Of a stretch of 64,000 nt of DNA, positions 58,246 through 64,000 are shown one piece after another. Position 1 is the first letter of the stretch, and each line of letters starts with the position of its first letter. The position numbers and the translations under genes are program-made. The DNA comes from Catenaria anguillulae PL171 (taxonomy: Eukaryota > Blastocladiomycota > Blastocladiomycetes > Blastocladiales > Catenariaceae), in NCBI GenBank assembly GCA_002102555.1, contig MCFL01000038.1:169807-233806 (forward strand). The letters are read 5' to 3'. The notes under the pieces were generated by a model that worked only from the letters and a program-made list of their open reading frames with translations, was not told the DNA's origin and searched no databases.

Positions 58246-58728
58246 CCGTGGAGCCCCGATACAGGAACCGATGCGCCCTTTGGGAGCCGTAAACACATAG
58301 GGCGGCGGCCGCATTTGGCTGGGTGTTGGACCAGAAATAGCTGGCGCAGAGCCGCCGTTATCGTCGTCGCTGTCAGATGAGGATGACAAAAATGATGAAT
58401 CGGCAGGGATTGCGGGCACGAGAGGGTCATTTCCGAGCGCGGATCGAGCCGACGAGAACCCAGGCAGCGAGGATGGCTGCGTGCGCTTGTGCTTCTTTGT
58501 GATGGTAGAGGATGACTTGCTGTTGGCCAATAGCTGGTCAATCTGCTGCCTGAGCGAGTTGATTTCGGCTTGCAGCCGGTCAATTGTTTGCTTTGCCACA
58601 AACCCGTTGCGCTCGGACCGAGCAAGTTGCTGGCGGACAGTGCGGGTGGAAGGACAGGAAGAGTCATCGCACACTGCTTGCTGCTCCTGTGGATCAGCAC
58701 CTGGACTGTTGTTGTCGGTAATGGCCAT
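58213..58728 (-). CDS. Coiled-coil ORF of 171 aa, origin uncertain
   Basis: An open frame from the ATG at 58728 (MAITDNNSPGAD). Residues about 30-70 form a leucine/isoleucine-spaced coiled coil (RSERNGFVAKQTIDRLQAEI, then LRQQIDQLLAN). The rest is basic, then Ser/Asp-rich and Pro-rich. Its 3' end overlaps the integrase fossil on the other strand. It may be a small host gene, a gag-like first ORF of another element, or an accidental ORF. No family recognised. Confidence 0.3.
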   Translation of the reverse strand: MAITDNNSPGADPQEQQAVCDDSSCPSTRTVRQQLARSERNGFVAKQTIDRLQAEINSLRQQIDQLLANSKSSSTITKKHKRTQPSSLPGFSSARSALGNDPLVPAIPADSSFLSSSSDSDDDNGGSAPAISGPTPSQMRPPPYVFTAPKGRIGSCIGAPRSAQATAGTSS

Positions 58729-59208
58729 TGTGGCAACGGGAAGATGGAGCTCGGCGACACAGCACGGCTTGGCATGTGTGGTTGAGTGCAGGATTTGGGG
58801 GACGGAAACGGCGGCCAAAGCACTGGCAAACACTTGGCCAAGAGCTCCTTGGCTGTCTCGCGAAGGTGACGACTGAGGGACACGACAGAGTCGGCGGTTG
58901 GCCAGTATCCGGATGACGTGAGGGGGCAGCCGGGTGCGCCGCCGACACGGTGTTGCACGGAACCGATATTGTCAGATTGCTCATGATAGCAGCATTTATT
59001 GCATCGAGTATTGATCGAGCGCCCGGCAGGCACAGTGTGCTCAATGATACTGCTGCTGTGACTCGGAGTTGCCAAATTGTTCGCACCGAGTTCGTGCCTA
59101 TCGAGGCCCTCGCCGACGCCACCGTCCACCAGCCAGCTGTACAGTACTCATACGTCAATAAGTGTTGGCCAGGATACAGGCTCGACATTTGATATACGAC
59201 TCTATTCT
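58729..59208. other. Intergenic before the VLDW-repeat gene
   Basis: 480 bp. No conserved feature recognised apart from being the likely promoter of the downstream + strand gene. Confidence 0.45.
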
Positions 59209-61563
59209 ATGCAATACACTGCCATGAGAAATGCCAACGTTCTGCATGTATCACCGCTGCCCCCCGCGCCCCGTCTCCTGACCGAGCTTGCCGAGCCCGT
59301 CCTGGCTGTGGCCATCCAACTCGCCGCCCTTTCGTCGCTATGGAATCCCGCTGCCATGGCCGCTCCGCTCAATGTACTCCCGCGCGCCTCTTCGCCGCTC
59401 CTGACCCAGGTTGCGCTCATGCGCTTGCCGCACGTGGACCTCGACGATGCTGCCAAACTCTGCGACGTGGCCCTGCTTCGATTCATGATGAAATGGAGCA
59501 CGCAGCCGGGTGGCCGCCCCGTCAATTTTACGTCCCATGGCTTGGTCGCGCATGCGCTCAAGTGCAACAACATGGATGTGTTGACGTGGCTGGCCGACGA
59601 GTCTGATTTGTGTGTGCATTGGGGCGTGGTCACTCTTGCAGGCGTGGTGGGCAGAGGCGATTTGACCAAGCTGGACTGGTGTCGGTTGCGTGGGCACTTG
59701 CTGCTGGACAATGTCGAGACGGTGGTGAAGGCCACCGTGTATGCGAGCGGCGCTGGACATGTATATGTCTTGGACTGGATTCTGGAGCATGCTGGAGCGG
59801 ACATGTTTGTTGCGGCTGTCGACTCGCATCGGGATCCGGGGGAGTTCATGGCGGCTGCCGCCAAGGGCGGGCATTTGGATGTCTTGGATTGGTGGACCAA
59901 CAAAACAAGCTTGCTGCTTGGTGATGGCCGGTGGCAAGAACAGGGCATGATGGCCAAGATCATCCCATCGGCTTTCGAGCATCAACACATTCAAGTCCTG
60001 GAGTGGTGCAAGTCGCATCCCGAGGCAGTTCGGCAGCATCATGCGGCTTGGACACCAGCAGAGAAAAGCCCATTACAGTTTGCTGTGCAGTTTGACATGC
60101 TGGACTGGATGGATTCGCTGGGTATTGTTCCATTCGAGGCCGAGTACGACCTGGCGACCGCGTCTGCCTGTTCCCTCGGGAAGGTCGATGTTCTCGAGTG
60201 GTTACGAAGCAAAGGGCATCTGGCTGGATCCCGCCGAGGGTTGATTGGTGAGGCGGCAAAGGCAGCAAGCGTCCAGGTACTTGATTGGATCCACCAGCAT
60301 GTTGGTGATGATTCTTTGGCGGATGTCGCGGTGCGCGACTCCTCGGCTCATCAAGGGCTACTGCCGGGACCGGATACCGACCCGATCCTTGTTGCATGCC
60401 AACTTCATGGGATCGACGTCTTGGATTGGTTGAGTCAACATGGGTTCACACTGGACCAGAGTCAACTCCACACATACTTCTCGCATGCGAGTCAGCTAGA
60501 GACTGTTGACGTTCTTGATTGGTTGTCCCTTCATCTCGCCGGCTCCCTCACCCATAATCAGATTAAGGATATCGCATTTCGAGTCGGATTCGTCAACGCT
60601 CGCCATGTCCGCGTGCTTGATTGGTGGTTCAGCAAAGTGACGACCGTGGTCACAAGTGACGGTGTCCAAATGTGCCATCGGTTCCTCTTTCCACACCAAG
60701 CGGGAAATTGCAGGATTCGCTTGATTGGATCAACAACGTTACTCAAGCTGGATGTATTGGAATGGTGGTTGCGGCAGATAAAGGTGACCGGCCCCTTACA
60801 TCCGCTGATTGAGATTGGCCCCTCGGTCCTGTTTCTCACCAGCTCACAAGCAGTTCAACTTTACGAGAATGACCGACTCGCCTACTTCAAATACGCGCAA
60901 GCGTGGATCGATTCTTCTTATTCTTCTCGCTTCCTGGTTGACGACTGGGTACGTTACATTCACTGGGCTAGCATCAACGGGAGCTTGGATGTTCTGGACT
61001 GGCTCTTCAAGGTTATCAAGGCCGACCCCGACTATTTTACGCTGGCCTTGACTTGCGATAGTATAAACCCAAGGGACGCTGACGGGAACCCACTGGTGAA
61101 TTGGTGCATCCTTGTGGACAATCATGGCAAATCGTTGCTGTGGTGGTTGACCAACTTTCCGCACATCTTCACCTCTAATCCGAGCTTGTGCCTCAACCGC
61201 GACCATTACGACAATCCAATTCATGCACACATTCACAAGTCCATGCTCAAGCTTGCGCCTGTACCGTTGCAGGATCCAGTTTTGGCTTCCGAGTATGGCA
61301 ATGTCGCGATGCTCATGTATCTCGAGCAAGAACGGCCCGAGTTGTTGAAGGAGCAACTTGAGTCGTCGCTCATCGAGGCATCCGATTCGGGATTTTGGAA
61401 CGTGTTGGAATGGTGGCATTTCCATTCGGGCTTGCGAGTTACTTGCACTAAGCAAGTTGCGGACCGAGTCCGAATGAATCAAGACACGAAAATTGGGAGG
61501 AAAGTGGCGCAATGGTGGCGACAATCGGGGTTATTCCCCGCGAGCAATGAGCAAGAGTACTGA
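59209..61563 (+). CDS. VLDW-repeat (divergent ankyrin-like) protein, 784 aa
   Basis: A single exon. The ATG at 59209 is the first in frame and 59224 is an alternative. After an N-terminal F-box-like helical segment (LLTELAEPVLAVAIQLAALS) comes a solenoid of about 30-60-residue units. Each contains the motif h-x-VLDWhxx. Examples are MDVLTWLADE, VYVLDWILEHAG, LDVLDWWTNK, IQVLEWCKSH and VDVLEWLRSKG. More are VQVLDWIHQHVG, IDVLDWLSQHGF, VDVLDWLSLH, VRVLDWWFSK, LDVLEWWLRQ, LDVLDWLFKV and WNVLEWWHFHSG. The preceding helices often contain a GHLDV-like turn as in ankyrin repeats, but the Trp is unusual. A protein-binding scaffold is the most reasonable guess. I know of similar repeat families in zoosporic fungi and large DNA viruses only in general terms. 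Confidence 0.85.
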   Translation: MQYTAMRNANVLHVSPLPPAPRLLTELAEPVLAVAIQLAALSSLWNPAAMAAPLNVLPRASSPLLTQVALMRLPHVDLDDAAKLCDVALLRFMMKWSTQPGGRPVNFTSHGLVAHALKCNNMDVLTWLADESDLCVHWGVVTLAGVVGRGDLTKLDWCRLRGHLLLDNVETVVKATVYASGAGHVYVLDWILEHAGADMFVAAVDSHRDPGEFMAAAAKGGHLDVLDWWTNKTSLLLGDGRWQEQGMMAKIIPSAFEHQHIQVLEWCKSHPEAVRQHHAAWTPAEKSPLQFAVQFDMLDWMDSLGIVPFEAEYDLATASACSLGKVDVLEWLRSKGHLAGSRRGLIGEAAKAASVQVLDWIHQHVGDDSLADVAVRDSSAHQGLLPGPDTDPILVACQLHGIDVLDWLSQHGFTLDQSQLHTYFSHASQLETVDVLDWLSLHLAGSLTHNQIKDIAFRVGFVNARHVRVLDWWFSKVTTVVTSDGVQMCHRFLFPHQAGNCRIRLIGSTTLLKLDVLEWWLRQIKVTGPLHPLIEIGPSVLFLTSSQAVQLYENDRLAYFKYAQAWIDSSYSSRFLVDDWVRYIHWASINGSLDVLDWLFKVIKADPDYFTLALTCDSINPRDADGNPLVNWCILVDNHGKSLLWWLTNFPHIFTSNPSLCLNRDHYDNPIHAHIHKSMLKLAPVPLQDPVLASEYGNVAMLMYLEQERPELLKEQLESSLIEASDSGFWNVLEWWHFHSGLRVTCTKQVADRVRMNQDTKIGRKVAQWWRQSGLFPASNEQEY

Positions 61564-61815
61564 AGGAAAAAGCGGACGACACAATGACCACACATCGAGG
61601 GTACGGTGTTGGCGCCATCAATAGCGGCGCTGCAATGATGGCAATCTATTATAATTGAAAAAAAAACTTGCAAAAAGAATAGACAGTCGTTTCATATAAA
61701 TATTGAGTGGTACAAGTCATCTACATACCTACAAAAAATGCGTTCCAACGTTTCGGTGTGTAAACAAGCAATCTCATTTTGTCTCCGAATCAAACATCCT
61801 CCATCCCGTTCACTC

Positions 61816-64000
61816 TCAATTCAACAACCGCTGCAACGACATGGACGAATCAGGCTCGGCCGCCACCCCAACCCCAGTTTCTTCCCCGCCTCCCGTATCG
61901 GCTCTGGGCAACGGTGGCCGCGACGGAATATGCAACACGGCCGCGACCGCTTGCTCCGCATCGCCTTGAGCCGCGCTGGTCGGTGGCGAAGTGCCTATGG
62001 CTTGGTGCAACGCCGTGTATCGGCCAAGCGGCGCGGCAGTGGCTGCCGAGGAGGATGGCGCGGGTTCGGGCGGGTGTAACGGCAAGGGAAGCGGCCACAT
62101 GACTGTGGACGTGGGCGCCTGATGCGATCGGGTTGGGTTGCTTGCTGCAGCCGCGGCGGGACCAGTCAAAAAATGTAGGGGAACGTCGCGCGACGACACG
62201 TGTGCACTGCTTGGGCTGTGATGCGAGTACAAAGCCGAACCGTTGCCCGCAGCAGCAGAGTGCCCGGATACATTGGGCTGAGATGGCGCGTGTCGTGAAT
62301 GCAGCCCATTCACAACCACCTGCTGCGGCTGCAGCTGCACATCATGTTCACCCGTCGATTTTCGCACAGCACCTTGCCCACTTGCCGTCGGTGCGCCGGG
62401 ATACCCAGCCCCGACACCCATGAGCGACGACGATGAAGTTGACGCACCAGCATTGTGACCCTCGTCCACATTCAACATCAACGGTGGCGCCCGACCGTCC
62501 GCATATCGCGCATCGTCCACGGCCAACGCCGGCGGCGTCTCCGGACTCAACAACCCATGCACCTCTGAAGCGACCGGGTCTTGGCGGTGAACACATCCCA
62601 CAGACTCGGTGCCCGTGGTTGAAACGTGCAGCGCCCGCGACACGGGTGGCGCAGGGCTCGGGTACGCGCTGCTTCCATTGCCCTGCGGCTGCGGCTGGTG
62701 CGTTATGGCGTCGCGACCCGCAGACGCTTGCACGCGCTGCCACAGCTCCGACATGGATGCTTGCGGAGGCGGCGCGAGCCAAGCCGCAGAGAGCCGTCGG
62801 GCTTGGTCGGCCGTGATGGACGCGGCGGCCGTCAAGTGTTGCGGGCGAGGCAGTTGGATGGATGCCGAAGGGACCGTAGGTGCAGGCAACGACCCAGGGT
62901 GTGCGGTTGGGTGCTGGGGCCATGAGGCGTGTTGCGGCAGTTGCGGTGGCGGCGGGCGCGACGGCATGGCCAACATGGGCGGCGGTACGTGGGCCATGTA
63001 TGCAGGGGGAGCTTGTTGACATGAGACTGCGGGAGGAAATGGCAGTGGCGGGTGGTAGCTTGGGTATTGCGGCTGGTTTGCCATGGATGGCTGCTCGTGG
63101 TACATGGGCACATGCGCACGCCAGGCGTCAGGATTGGTACCCTGGGCTGCGCCTGCGCCGAGAGCGGGGTTGAAGGAAGAGGGAACAGGCAGCGGCGCAA
63201 AGGTTCGACTCGCGATATGTGTTTGTGTGTTGCGCCGCTTTTGAGGGCGGGCAGCCGCCGCAGGTGCCAGGTTGGTTTCTGCGGTTGCGGAGCCAGGCGC
63301 AGCTGACGAACTGGATTCCGCAGCAGAGCCCACGGTACGACGAGCGCGGATTTTGAGGCCTTGGTCGGCAAATGATCGTGTGAGAGCCGTGGATTCTGAA
63401 GGATGGAACGAGACAAGTGTGAGGAGGTGTGGACAGAAGACGTGAAAAGAAGGACTTTGAACCTTCAAGACCAGGAAAGCGTTTGGGAGCGAAAATGGTG
63501 AAATCGCCCGAGTACGTGGTCAGGAGTCGTCGCACTCGTAATCTAACCATCGAAAAGGTTGGCGGCAGCGTCAGCAAGCGTTTGACCTTGGCGTGCGTCA
63601 TCAACATGAATGCAACAACGTACCCAGTCACCTCATACAACGTAAAGCACAGGCGAAACACGCCCTCGGTCCTGACCGACACATCATTGAACACGAAAAA
63701 CGCCCCATCCTCACCATCCAAATCCTTGAGTCGAAACATGCTCGACACAACCGACCCGGCCGTGATCTTTGCATACTGCCTGGGCGACCACTCCTGCTGT
63801 TGCGTGGGAACTTCCCGCGGCGGCGATCCGGGAGCCGACCCGGCAACAAATGCGCCCGTGCTGGCACTTGCCACGACGGCGTCGACGCCGCCACCGGCGC
63901 CGCCGGCAGACGAGTTGGACGGTGTCTGTGATTCTGCACGCGACGCTGCTGTTGACGCAGAGGCGCTTGGGGGAACCGTGGGCGCCTGGAGCTGCGCGTG
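61816..64000 (-). CDS. Velvet-domain transcription regulator, 5' end beyond the window
   Basis: Exons 63624 and beyond, 63542-63463 and 63395-61816 join in phase (introns 63623-63543 and 63462-63396). The velvet domain is clear: ITAGSVVSSMFRLKDLDGED, GAFFVFNDVSVRTEGVFRLCFTLYEV, then across splices YSGDFTIFAPKRFPGLE and ESTALTRSFADQGLKIRARR. This covers the C-terminal half of the domain. The N-terminal half would lie upstream, past base 64000, where the frame is still open. A disordered tail of about 500 residues rich in Pro, Ser, Ala and Gln ends at 61816. Velvet proteins (VeA, VelB, VosA) are fungal DNA-binding regulators of development and secondary metabolism. I cannot assign which subclass this is. 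Confidence 0.9.

Noticed and set aside
57984-59129. Open frame of 381 codons on -
   Set aside because: It is antisense to the integrase fossil and to other frames, with proline/serine-rich composition and no family signal.
1-64000. CRISPR arrays, operons or bacterial origin
   Set aside because: Spliceosomal introns, eukaryote-only families (CAND1, velvet, CAF-1, RhoGEF) and no spaced short direct repeats.

Overview
The window reads as nuclear DNA of a fungus with GC-rich genes, short GT-AG introns (about 55-200 nt, donors often GTATGT, GTACGT or GTTCGT) and long serine/proline-rich proteins. A velvet-domain regulator, secreted proteinase K-like subtilases and a Kgd4 homologue point to fungi. 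A probable CatSper-beta subunit (a flagellar calcium-channel component), a TMEM135 homologue and a protein built on 'VLDW' repeats point to a zoosporic, early-diverging lineage. My best guess is Blastocladiomycota (Catenaria/Allomyces-like). That is an inference from gene content, not a species identification. No rRNA, tRNA or CRISPR array was recognised.

Layout. 0-2.3 kb: a subtilase exon remnant, then an intact subtilase on +. 2.4-5.7 kb: TMEM135 homologue and small mitochondrial Kgd4 on -. 6.7-10.5 kb: a 1231-aa disordered protein on +. 10.9-17.4 kb: a giant GATA-type zinc-finger protein on -, with a 3' exon that completes a second zinc motif. 18-24 kb, all on -: a His-rich/polyQ triple-repeat protein, an RGS protein and a CZIB (UPF0587) protein. 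24.8-28.3 kb: a RhoGEF on +. 28.9-30.4 kb: a possible augmin HAUS8-like protein on -. 30.6-38.6 kb: four tandem subtilase genes on -. 39.6-46 kb: a DCAF7-like WD40 gene that appears frame-disrupted, a multi-pass membrane protein resembling a 7TM receptor, and the CAF-1 p60 (Cac2) chromatin assembly subunit. 46.4-50.5 kb: CAND1. 51-53.3 kb: a broken zinc-knuckle retroelement and low-complexity sequence. 53.5-57.2 kb: the CatSper-beta-like gene. 57.4-58.7 kb: a Ty3/gypsy-like integrase fossil and a coiled-coil ORF. 59.2-61.6 kb: a 784-aa VLDW-repeat protein. 61.8 kb to the end: a velvet protein whose 5' end lies outside the window.

The genes do not form one pathway. The clearest organised block is the subtilase family: five genes plus one fragment, sharing exon phases, that split into two subgroups by an intron and by the oxyanion-hole residue. 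CAND1 (cullin exchange) and the DCAF7-like protein (a CUL4-associated WD40 family) are both linked to cullin ligases, but their proximity is probably chance. CAF-1 p60 and CAND1 are divergently transcribed from one 372-bp gap.
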